9,145 bases of DNA, from contig DHNI01000008.1 of NCBI GenBank assembly GCA_002409455.1, forward strand, positions 33,656-42,800, read 5' to 3'. Positions 1-5,731 of this stretch are shown one piece after another. The notes beneath the pieces were generated by a model. It did no database searches, was not told the DNA's origin, and saw only the letters and a list, made by a program, of their open reading frames with translations. Each line of letters opens with the position of its first letter. The stretch's first letter is position 1. The stretch is from Firmicutes bacterium UBA5420. GTDB lineage: Bacteria > Bacillota > Limnochordia > Darwinibacteriales > Darwinibacteriaceae. A program made the translations under genes and the position numbers.

Positions 1-817
1 TCTGTGGTGAAATGGTAATGGCTCTGCCCCGACCGGTCTTAGGAACCCCCAGTACCGGTTCCGGACCAGCTTTGAGCAGGGTACGCCTCACAGATATCCT
101 GCGAGCATTGATATCTACATCATCCCACATCAGTCCACACAACTCACCTTTGCGCATCCCAGTCTCTATTGCTAGTGTGTAGAAAGCTTCTACTTCGGTA
201 CCTGCATCACGGGCTACAGTGAGAAAAAGCCTGACTTCTTCTTCATCCCATACTTGCATATCAAAATTTTTCTCAGCCACGGGTTTTTCAACAACCATTT
301 CAGCTGGATTCACATTAAGCAATCGTTCGTTTATGGTAGCCACCTTCAGAGCTTGATGTAAAATGGCGTGGTGTTGTTCCAAAGTAGATGAAGCGAGTTC
401 CGAATTGTTGTAGTAGTGCTGGATATGACCAGAGCTCAATTGCTGCAGAGGGATTTTATCGAAAGCAGGAATCAGGTGCCTTCTTACGACACTCTCATAG
501 GTTTCAATTGTCCTTAGCCTTTTCTTCTTGCTGTTCTTCACATAAACATCAATCCACCTCTGCAGCCACTCACCGGTAGTCATTTTCGTGGGTTCGATCA
601 ATTCACCCCTGTTATACTGGTGGAGTAGTTCGGCCAGCTTGGCCTCAGCCTCTGCTTTAGTTCCCCTAACGGTATATGTTTTCTGATTGACTTTGCTTTT
701 TCCGGTCTTAGGATCGATTTTCCTACCCAACGTCAACGTTACTGTCCAAGAGACCTTAGAACGCTTTCTTAGCGAGCCTCTCAATTTTTGGCAGCTCCCT
801 TCCTCAGATTTTCTCAC
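1..817 (-). CDS. int: Phage-type tyrosine recombinase (prophage integrase), 3' end beyond window
   Basis: An open frame of 272 codons enters from the left edge and is unbroken in the window. The order is that of large phage integrases: an N-terminal arm-binding segment (about residues 13-65, with GSLRKR and DPKTGKSK), a SAM-like core-binding domain (about 80-175, with GEWLQRW and TIETYE), then the start of the catalytic domain. The catalytic box I arginine is R222 in TGMRKGEL and the beta-hairpin lysine is probably K260 in VPKTGRGR. The His-x-x-Arg and Tyr boxes lie off the window. The start chosen is the GTG at 815-817, the first start after an in-frame TGA at 821-823. No good Shine-Dalgarno sits before it, but the excisionase-like gene stops 16 bases upstream, so translational coupling is likely. 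It should catalyse prophage integration and excision at the host attachment site. A later start is possible. Confidence 0.88.
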   Translation of the reverse strand, partial: MRKSEEGSCQKLRGSLRKRSKVSWTVTLTLGRKIDPKTGKSKVNQKTYTVRGTKAEAEAKLAELLHQYNRGELIEPTKMTTGEWLQRWIDVYVKNSKKKRLRTIETYESVVRRHLIPAFDKIPLQQLSSGHIQHYYNNSELASSTLEQHHAILHQALKVATINERLLNVNPAEMVVEKPVAEKNFDMQVWDEEEVRLFLTVARDAGTEVEAFYTLAIETGMRKGELCGLMWDDVDINARRISVRRTLLKAGPEPVLGVPKTGRGRAITISPQ

Positions 818-833
818 CTGTCACCGCCAGTTT

Positions 834-1058
834 TCACCTCCCAAATGGCGGGCAGTTATAGTCCGCTAAATCATTGGCATTTTCGGATCGGCGTTCTATC
901 CAGTCAAACAATGCCTTTCTGGGAATCCGAATAGTTTTACCTATCCGAATAACCGGGAACTCATTTTGTCTACACAGTTCATATGCGCTAGAACGACAAA
1001 TCCTCAGAACTTCAGCCAATTCCTTAACGGTTAATAAGTGTACATCGGCGCCTTGCAT
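834..1058 (-). CDS. Excisionase-like helix-turn-helix DNA-binding protein
   Basis: This 74-residue protein has the layout of the excisionase/MerR-like HTH_17 family. A helix-turn-helix occupies about residues 8-35 (LLTVKELAEVLRICRSSAYEL), followed by a wing and a recognition strand (FPVIRIGKTIRIPRKALFDWIE, about 38-59). Such proteins bend or bind DNA at the phage attachment site to direct the integrase towards excision, or act as small repressors. The ATG at 1056-1058 has a strong purine-rich ribosome binding site (AGGGGGAAG) about 4 bases upstream. The gene is read in the same direction as the integrase, which begins 16 bases after its stop codon, so the two look like one transcription unit. 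Excisionase is the likelier role given this position; a regulatory role cannot be excluded. Confidence 0.8.
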   Translation of the reverse strand: MQGADVHLLTVKELAEVLRICRSSAYELCRQNEFPVIRIGKTIRIPRKALFDWIERRSENANDLADYNCPPFGR

Positions 1059-1147
1059 TTCGCTTCCCCCTATCAGAGCTTTTTACGAAGGATCAAAGCT
1101 GATTAACCCTGCAAGACACCACCTTCTATACATATTGAAGGTATGTC

Positions 1148-1176
1148 ATATTAGCGTTATAACGGGCTAATAGCAA
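1148..1176 (-). promoter_or_regulatory. Candidate promoter with palindromic operator upstream of the xis-int pair
   Basis: On the minus strand a -35-like TTGCTA (1171-1176) and a -10-like TAATAT (1148-1153) are separated by 17 bases; each matches four of six consensus positions. The spacer contains a perfect 10-base palindrome CGTTATAACG (1155-1164), nested in a wider TTAGC...GCTAA inverted repeat (1151-1170). A dimeric repressor bound there would sit between the two promoter boxes. The rest of the 255-base gap between the amidase and the excisionase-like gene holds only the terminator at 1254-1299; I see no further gene in it. Promoter calls by eye are weak; the palindrome is directly visible. 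Confidence 0.4.
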
Positions 1177-1253
1177 TAGAAGCCTCAACGCAAATGGGCT
1201 TTGATTGTCCTTCACTATAAACCACTAGGAAGCACCAATTCGGACGGTCTAGC

Positions 1254-1299
1254 ACAAAATAAAGAAAGCCCCTAGCTGTCCAAAGGACAGAAAGGGACT
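1254..1299 (-). terminator. Rho-independent terminator after the lysis genes
   Basis: Read on the minus strand, AGTCCC pairs with GGGGCT (1294-1299 with 1267-1272) and CTGTCC pairs with GGACAG (1285-1290 with 1276-1281). A 3-base internal loop separates the two helices and the apical loop is TTT. A T-rich tail (TTCTTTATTTTG) follows. It lies 15 bases past the amidase stop codon and should end the holin-amidase transcript. Confidence 0.8.
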
Positions 1300-1313
1300 G
1301 TTGAATTGTACCA

Positions 1314-1988
1314 TTATTCAAATTTGATAAACGCATCTTTAAATCCGGCCATTTTTACTTCAGCCAGCATTTTTTCTGCATTGACTTTTTCACGAAATGC
1401 TCCAACCTGTACCCTGTAAAAACGCCTTAATCCCAAACCATCTAAAACATCAGCCCTAAAGGTATCCATTGATTTTCCATGCCGAGGGAACCAGTGCATG
1501 ACATCCTTGTGATTACTAGCAACTCCCAATTTGCACCCTTCACTGTGGTCAACGATATTCTCAGGGTCTAACCCAAACTTATCGCAGAGATAGATACAAA
1601 GCTCCACTGCTTCCTTGTAGACCGCGTTGAAGTACACACTATCGGTCAAATCATCCTCGCAGATCTCAAAACTGATATGAGTGTTATTAGCTGTTCCTCC
1701 CGAATGCCAAGCGCGATAATTCCAGGGTAAGGTCTGATAGGTGGCAATGCTGCCATCAGCGAGCCTACCGATGAAAGCGTGAACACACACCTGTCTGCCA
1801 TCTGGTCGAGCTTGATTCCAATGATTTCTATAAACATTCTCACCCAACTTTCCATCATCAGGCCCTACATACCGTTTCAAATGTGGATTGTTGGCTCCGG
1901 TGCTATGAACCATAATTCCTTTTGGGGTTATGATTTGCCCCGCACGATAGCACTCGTTTTTTGTGAGATACAGCCTATTTAGGTTCAT
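1314..1988 (-). CDS. N-acetylmuramoyl-L-alanine amidase (phage endolysin) with short C-terminal SPOR segment
   Basis: This 224-residue enzyme should cleave the amide bond between N-acetylmuramic acid and L-alanine in peptidoglycan, causing host lysis after the holin opens the membrane. The Amidase_2/PGRP-type domain covers about residues 20-170. H28 in MVHSTG is a probable zinc ligand; H95 in the RAWHSGG motif and DHSEG (H148) with SNHKDVMHW (H160, H165) are other family-typical positions. About residues 189-224 (YRVQVGAFREKVNAEKMLAE) match the first half of a SPOR peptidoglycan-binding repeat, which is shorter than the usual domain of about 70 residues. The ATG overlaps the 3' end of the upstream holin gene by 14 bases, so translation is probably coupled. 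There is no signal peptide, as expected for a holin-dependent endolysin. Confidence 0.9.
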   Translation of the reverse strand: MNLNRLYLTKNECYRAGQIITPKGIMVHSTGANNPHLKRYVGPDDGKLGENVYRNHWNQARPDGRQVCVHAFIGRLADGSIATYQTLPWNYRAWHSGGTANNTHISFEICEDDLTDSVYFNAVYKEAVELCIYLCDKFGLDPENIVDHSEGCKLGVASNHKDVMHWFPRHGKSMDTFRADVLDGLGLRRFYRVQVGAFREKVNAEKMLAEVKMAGFKDAFIKFE

Positions 1989-2394
1989 CTGTCTTAGACC
2001 CCTCCGAACGCAGCTGCTCCAATACCATTCTCAACTTGTCGGGAATGGGTAGTCCCATAGCAACGGAATTCTCCAGAATTGAGATTCCCTCGTTACTTAG
2101 ATAAAAGAAAATGACGGCAGTACGAATTGCATTACCGCCGCCAAGTACCTGACTGTCTATAGTGTGCCCTATGCCCACGAGAGTGAATATGAGCACCTTT
2201 TTGACAATACCCCTCGCCCCGATTTCGCTCGATAGTTGTTTCTCAACAAAAGCTCGCATGACACCAGTAATGTAATCGATGGTCACCAGCGCAACTAAAG
2301 TGTATATAAAGCCATCATAGCCGCCTAAGAACCACCCCAACCAGGCACCAAGACCTGCAAACATAAATTGCAGATGCTTGCATATTTCCCGCAA
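1975..2394 (-). CDS. Phage holin (Cph1/TcdE-like phage_holin_4 family)
   Basis: A 139-residue membrane protein that should form the membrane lesion releasing or activating the endolysin encoded next to it. Hydrophobic segments are visible at about residues 10-24, 28-45 (FIYTLVALVTIDYITGVM), 68-80 (VLIFTLVGIGHTI) and 90-106. The family signature DYITGVMRAFVEKQLSSEIG is present, as is the charged C-terminal tail typical of holins. The start is TTG at 2392-2394, chosen because AGAGGTGG sits 7 bases upstream; the next in-frame ATG (codon 11) would cut into the first hydrophobic segment. It overlaps the amidase gene by 14 bases, forming a classic holin-endolysin pair. A terminator-like hairpin lies shortly upstream of its ribosome binding site. 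Confidence 0.88.
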   Translation of the reverse strand: MREICKHLQFMFAGLGAWLGWFLGGYDGFIYTLVALVTIDYITGVMRAFVEKQLSSEIGARGIVKKVLIFTLVGIGHTIDSQVLGGGNAIRTAVIFFYLSNEGISILENSVAMGLPIPDKLRMVLEQLRSEGSKTDEPK

Positions 2395-2416
2395 ACCTAA
2401 ACCACCTCTTTCGTGG

Positions 2417-2453
2417 GCAAAATAGAAGAACGCCTGCCCGAAAACAGACGTTC
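2417..2453 (-). terminator. Rho-independent terminator between the upstream phage gene and the holin
   Basis: On the minus strand GAACGTCTG (2445-2453) pairs with CAGGCGTTC (2428-2436) in nine consecutive pairs, one of them G-U. The loop is eight bases and the hairpin is followed by TTCTATTTTG. It begins directly after the stop codon of the frame ending at 2455. It ends only about 22 bases before the holin start, leaving little room for a separate holin promoter, so partial read-through or antitermination may set the level of lysis gene expression. Confidence 0.65.
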
Positions 2454-2454
2454 C

Positions 2455-2788
2455 TCAAAATACTTTTTTCCATTGAAAACCAAAGTTAGGACCTCGCTCC
2501 CTACTCACAGATATGCCCGCCAGCAATCGCCCATCTAGCAAATTCCCTGATTCATACTGGATACCCAATCCACCATCGCTAGTGGTTCTAATTGCAATCG
2601 GACCAAGAGAAAGCGAAGGCCCTGCTACTTTCCCCCAATAACACCACGAAATTCTTTATGAATATGGACATGGGACTCAATTAAGCTGGTCAGATACCCT
2701 TCTACATCAGCGGTTATTCCTCTTAATTCATTAATCGTTTCCTCAGTCAATCGAGCTTTTACGGCAGCCAGCACACTACTTTTAATCT
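2455..2788 (-). pseudogene. 3' remnant of an unrecognised prophage gene, cut by IS66 and apparently frameshifted
   Basis: Reading the minus strand from the IS66 junction, a frame encodes KARLTEETINELRGI followed by DVEGYLTSLIESHVHIHKEF and stops at TAG (2625-2627). A second frame, open from about 2630, encodes GPSLSLGPIAIRTTSDGG and continues to FGFQWKKVF before TGA (2455-2457). The two frames meet at a run of five G (2632-2636); one extra G would join them into a single reading frame. The composition of both parts looks coding. The position just upstream of the lysis genes suggests a late tail-end or structural protein, but I do not recognise it. The 5' end is lost at the IS66 insertion. It could instead be two overlapping small genes. 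No other gene is visible between 2395 and 2788. Confidence 0.45.
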
Positions 2789-2808
2789 GTAAGCGTCAAA
2801 CCAGCCGT
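2789..2808 (+). repeat. IS66 left terminal inverted repeat (partner absent)
   Basis: GTAAGCGTCAAACCAGCCGT has the GTAAGCG tip shared by IS66-family ends. The matching right end, which should read ...CGCTTAC on the plus strand, is not found after the truncated tnpC. The inner limit of the repeat is approximate. Confidence 0.65.
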
Positions 2809-2815
2809 ACCTTCT

Positions 2816-2863
2816 AGCTCCTCTCCACTGATGAGATAATGAAGTCATCAGAGGGAAGGAGCT
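2816..2863 (+). promoter_or_regulatory. Hairpin enclosing the tnpA ribosome binding site
   Basis: AGCTCCT (2816-2822) pairs with AGGAGCT (2857-2863), and CTGATGA (2828-2834) pairs with TCATCAG (2845-2851). They are separated by an imperfect 5-base section with three further possible pairs, and closed by a 10-base loop. The AAGGAG ribosome binding site of tnpA lies in the outer stem, 7-8 bases before its GTG start. RNA that reads in from the flanking chromosome would contain both arms and hide the site. IS elements are known to protect themselves from read-through activation in this way; applying it here is inference. Confidence 0.6.
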
Positions 2864-2870
2864 GATTCTT

Positions 2871-3185
2871 GTGACTAAGGAAGCCAGGCAAGAGCTGCGC
2901 GAGTTGTGGGCTGAGAGGATAGAGGATTTCCGCGCCAGCGGTCTAAGCCAAAGGGCATGGTGCAGAGAACATGGGCTGCGGCCCAACCAACTCTGGTACT
3001 GGCTGCGTAAGTTTAGCACTGAAGCCAATCAACCCCAAAACGGCAGATGGATACAACTGGATTCACTAGCTCCTACTGGCTCTAGTGTCGTGCTTCGCAT
3101 CGGCAACGTGGCCCTCGAGGTCCAACGCGGGTTTGACCCCCAGGTTCTAACGGAAGTCATCCGCTCCTTGCTGAACGTATGTTAA
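2871..3185 (+). CDS. tnpA: IS66 accessory protein TnpA (HTH)
   Basis: A 104-residue protein of the IS66 OrfA/TnpA type. The DNA-binding helix-turn-helix is visible at about residues 23-47 (SGLSQRAWCREHGLRPNQ then LWYWLRKF), a pattern shared with other IS66 and IS3-like OrfA proteins. The start is GTG at 2871, with AAGGAG 7-8 bases upstream inside a hairpin. Its stop overlaps the tnpB start by 7 bases, so translation is coupled. In IS66-family elements TnpA, TnpB and TnpC are all needed for efficient transposition. The gene looks intact, but the element it serves has lost the end of tnpC. Confidence 0.85.
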   Translation: MTKEARQELRELWAERIEDFRASGLSQRAWCREHGLRPNQLWYWLRKFSTEANQPQNGRWIQLDSLAPTGSSVVLRIGNVALEVQRGFDPQVLTEVIRSLLNVC

Positions 3186-3538
3186 TTGGTCATCCTAGGC
3201 AAAAGGTGTACCTGGCTGTGGGAGCCACCGACATGAGAAAGTCAGTGGACGGCCTGGCCGCCATAGTCCAGCTGGATTTCGAGCTCAATCCGTTTGAGCC
3301 CTGCCTGTTCGCCTTCTGCAATCGACAGCGGAACAGGGTTAAGATCCTGGAATGGTCCGAGCGAGGCTTTTGGCTCCACTACTTCCGTTTGGAACAAGGA
3401 CGCTTGCCATGGCCTCAAGTAGGCGAGGAAGTTAACCCTCTAGATGTTACCTGGCAGGACCTGCGACAGCTTCTGGAGGGAACACCGCTAAAGCCCGTTA
3501 GCCAGCGTGCTGTTAAGCTTCCGAAGTATGTAATTTAA
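3179..3538 (+). CDS. tnpB: IS66 accessory protein TnpB
   Basis: This 119-residue protein matches the IS66 Orf2/TnpB family over its whole length. The signatures are YLAVGATDMRKSVDGLAAIV (residues 11-30), LFAFCNRQRNRVKILEW (43-59), GFWLHYFRLEQGRLPWP (63-79) and a C-terminal VKLPKYVI. Its length is normal for the family, and the gene appears intact. Its biochemical role is not settled; it is required alongside TnpA and TnpC for IS66 transposition. The ATG overlaps the tnpA stop by 7 bases. The 68 bases between tnpB and tnpC carry no gene. Confidence 0.9.
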   Translation: MLIGHPRQKVYLAVGATDMRKSVDGLAAIVQLDFELNPFEPCLFAFCNRQRNRVKILEWSERGFWLHYFRLEQGRLPWPQVGEEVNPLDVTWQDLRQLLEGTPLKPVSQRAVKLPKYVI

Positions 3539-3606
3539 CATGCATTCTCCCCTTCCTGAGCCCTTTCCCAGCAGGGAATCAGCTTATCCTTCGCGAAGTA
3601 CTGGGC

Positions 3607-4656
3607 ATGGAAGACACACCGAAAACCCAAGACTCAACCGAATACTCATGGCAAGAACGTGCACTTAAAGCAGAAGCTGAGTTGGCCAAGGCCCTCCAGA
3701 AACTGGAGTACCTCGAGGCTCAAATGCGCCTGCTGACTGCCAAGCGCTTTGGCAGATCCAGCGAGAAGACGAGCAAAGATCAGCTTCAGCTCTTTGAGGA
3801 CTTTTTCAATGAGGCCGAGTCAAACGCGGAGCCCTTTGCTCCGGAGCCAGAGCTGATCACGGTGCCCGCCCACCAGCGTGCAAAGCGCAAGAAGAAGAAA
3901 GGTGTCAGCCTCGAAGGCCTGCCCGAGACCGTGGTTGAATACCGCCTTCCCGAGGAAAAGCTGACCTGTTCCTGCGGCCATGAAAGGCATATCATCGGCC
4001 AAGAGGTTACCAAAGAGCTGGTTGTGGTGCCGGCCCAGTTTTCCGTCACTAAGCATGTGCAGTATGTTTACGCCTGCCGCCACTGCGAGAATCACGGAGA
4101 TGGCACAATTCCCGTTGTGGTCAAAGCACCGAAACCAAACCGGGCTTTCCCGGGCAGTATTGCTTCTCCTTCTGCAGTAGCGCATGTCATTGAAGAGAAG
4201 TACGTTATGGCCGTTCCCCTCTACCGCCAGGAGAAACAGTGGGAGCGAAGAGGCGTAAAGGTGTCCCGGCAGAACATGGCTAACTGGATCATGGCCGCCC
4301 AGCACTGGTTGCAGCCCATCTATGACCGCATGAAGGAAGTACTTCTGAGCCAGGACATCATATTTGCCGATGAAACCACTCTCCAGGTTCTCCAGGAGGA
4401 CGGCAAAAAAGCTGAATCCCAGTCATACATGTGGCTGTATCGTTCAGGACGTTATGGGCCTGGGATTGTGCTTTTCGAGTACCAGCCCACCCGTTCCGGG
4501 GAACACCCGAAAGAGTTCCTGAAAGGGTTTAAGGGTTACCTGGTCACAGATGCCTATGGAGGTTACAATGGTATCCCCGATGTGACCAGGGTTGGCTGCT
4601 GGGCCCATTATCCAAGAAATATGGTTATCCGAGAAAAACCACTAAGCGCCGTATAA
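3607..4656 (+). pseudogene. tnpC: IS66 transposase TnpC, 3' part replaced by the trio element end
   Basis: The 349-codon frame is IS66 transposase up to residue 334 and foreign afterwards. It contains an N-terminal leucine-zipper-like coiled coil (about 15-47, with RFGRSSEKT following at 47-55), a zinc finger (C121, C123, C157, C160), and the first part of the DDE nuclease domain. Two catalytic aspartates are present, D255 in FADETT and D315 in YLVTDAYGGY. After GCWAH (330-334) the family continues with an Arg-rich ARRKF-like motif and, much later, the catalytic glutamate. Here the sequence instead reads YPRNMVIREKPLSAV and stops inside the trio element. The full-length protein would be around 500 residues or more, so this product lacks the Glu and should be inactive. 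No clear ribosome binding site precedes the ATG. Confidence 0.9.
4606..4630 (+). repeat. Left terminal inverted repeat of the three-recombinase element
   Basis: These 25 bases (CATTATCC, then AAGAAATATGG, then TTATCC) occur exactly, in inverted orientation, at 8045-8069. The tnpC sequences outside the two repeats are clearly diverged, so the exact match marks the element ends. The first CAT is also the His codon of GCWAH in tnpC, so the element proper may begin at 4609. The repeat contains two direct TTATCC motifs 17 bases apart, possibly recombinase binding half-sites. Confidence 0.85.
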
Positions 4657-4690
4657 CGCTAGGACCTTTTCTCCTTTTTCTCGGATAACC
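4623..4690. repeat. 16-bp inverted repeat at the 3' end of the trio operon, with inner hairpin
   Basis: GGTTATCCGAGAAAAA (4623-4638) is exactly complementary to TTTTTCTCGGATAACC (4675-4690). Between them a smaller imperfect hairpin forms from CTAAGCG (4642-4648) and CGCTAG (4657-4662). On the minus strand the inner hairpin is followed by TGGTTTTTCTC and on the plus strand by CCTTTTCTCCTTTTT, so it could terminate transcription in both directions. The outer arm overlaps the terminal inverted repeat and duplicates its GGTTATCC motif in inverted orientation, which would suit a second recombinase-binding site. No equivalent long repeat is seen at the right end. Confidence 0.6.
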
Positions 4691-4702
4691 TAAGACTGCC
4701 TC

Positions 4703-5731
4703 TTAGTTAAACGTAAGGAAATCAGGAAGTCTGTTCTTGTCGCTAGAACCTTTCTTCTCTTCATGTTCGTGGAAGAACCATTTCTCATTCCATGCCCTTA
4801 GGTGTTTGTCCACGGTATTCTGTGACAACTCAGCATAAATCTGTGTTGTTTGAAGCGAGGCATGACCAAGGAAGTTCTTTATAACCACAATTGGGACACC
4901 CGCCTCCAGCATATGACTTGCAGTGGTGTGTCTCATAGAATGCGGCGAATATCTATCTTCTCTGAAGAGAGTCGGGTTTTCAGCCTTGGCCTGTCGGACG
5001 TACTTCTTAAAGATCCCTTCAACGCAGGAAATAGTCATATGTTCATGTGTTTGACTTGAAAAAACATGTCTGTCAGGCTTAGAAACCAATTGCCGGTGAA
5101 GAATGTATGTTTGGAGCATCTTTGCGCAGTTCTCTGGAATGCCAATGCGTCGTAATTTCCCGCCTTTTCCTTTAATGTTTAGGGTAGCCGCTTTCGTATG
5201 AAATTGTATGTTCCCTATCAACAAATCGCAGATTTCCTGTGCTCTTGCCCCGCTTGCATACATCAAGCTAAGTAACACTTTGTCCCTAAGACCGGTCCCT
5301 TTGCTTTCGTTAGGTAAACGGAGGAGTATCGCGACTTCCTGCACGGAGAACACCGCCCGTTGCTTCTTTTGAGCTTTTTTCATCGGGATCCTAATAATGT
5401 TACTCCGAAATATTGATGCAGCATCAACATCTCGGTTCTGAGCATACTCAGAAAAGGATAAGAGGGCTGATAGTCTCTGGTTCTTAGTTGAGGCACTACA
5501 TCCCCTTTCATTTTCTATCCAGTCGAAAAACTCAGTCAACATGCCAAAGTCTAGTTGCTCAAATGATACCTCATCTGCAGGAATCTCCTTCTTGGAGTAC
5601 ATGAACTCGAGTAGTAACCGGAACGCATATTTATATGAGGTAACTGTATTGGGACTTGCTCCAATTGAACAGGGCATATAGTTTGTAACAAAGCCGTTGA
5701 GTAACTCCAAGAATCTCGAAGACTTATTCAT
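4703..5731 (-). CDS. ritC: Tyrosine recombinase, third gene of the RIT element
   Basis: A 342-residue XerC/D-like recombinase. The N-terminal SAM-like core-binding domain covers about residues 5-115, and the catalytic domain about 125-315. Catalytic residues visible are R163 (ASGARAQEI), a lysine in the beta hairpin IKGKGGKLRR (probably K189), H264 and R267 (HSMRH), H290 (FLGH) and the nucleophile Y299 (TTQIYAELS). The chosen ATG at 5729-5731 has GGAGG nine bases upstream and overlaps the stop of the preceding recombinase gene by 8 bases. The longer frame back to 5788 has no such support. The stop codon lies within a small hairpin (CTAAGA...TCTTAG, 4690-4706). It presumably works with the other two recombinases to cut and join the element ends. 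Confidence 0.87.
   Translation of the reverse strand: MNKSSRFLELLNGFVTNYMPCSIGASPNTVTSYKYAFRLLLEFMYSKKEIPADEVSFEQLDFGMLTEFFDWIENERGCSASTKNQRLSALLSFSEYAQNRDVDAASIFRSNIIRIPMKKAQKKQRAVFSVQEVAILLRLPNESKGTGLRDKVLLSLMYASGARAQEICDLLIGNIQFHTKAATLNIKGKGGKLRRIGIPENCAKMLQTYILHRQLVSKPDRHVFSSQTHEHMTISCVEGIFKKYVRQAKAENPTLFREDRYSPHSMRHTTASHMLEAGVPIVVIKNFLGHASLQTTQIYAELSQNTVDKHLRAWNEKWFFHEHEEKKGSSDKNRLPDFLTFN

Larger units (their letters stand above)
2789..4608 (+). mobile_element. IS66-family insertion sequence, left copy, truncated in tnpC
   Basis: The element starts with GTAAGCGTC at 2789, matching the GTAAGCG terminal sequence typical of IS66-family ends. It carries tnpA, tnpB and the 5' two thirds of tnpC in the canonical order and strand. 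The 3' third of tnpC and the right inverted repeat are absent: at 4608/4609 the sequence switches to the end of the three-recombinase element. The target duplication therefore cannot be checked; its left copy would be TTTAATCT (2781-2788), since IS66 usually duplicates 8 bases. It inserted into the prophage gene ending at 2455. Its base composition looks more GC-rich than the surrounding prophage and the trio element. Confidence 0.85.

Noticed and set aside
388..869. Plus-strand frames of 60-63 residues in the first kilobase
   Set aside because: They lie antisense to the open integrase frame, which has clear domain motifs and runs off the left edge.
874..1170. 98-residue plus-strand frame over the excisionase-like gene
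   Set aside because: Antisense shadow of the HTH gene with no good ribosome binding site and no recognisable motif.
3820..4305. 161-residue minus-strand frame inside tnpC
   Set aside because: Antisense to the well-supported IS66 tnpC with family motifs; no recognisable features of its own.
4606..4630. YPRNMVI as a natural variant of the IS66 transposase
   Set aside because: The 25 bases are identical at both ends while the adjacent tnpC sequences are diverged, and the family has an Arg-rich motif at this place.
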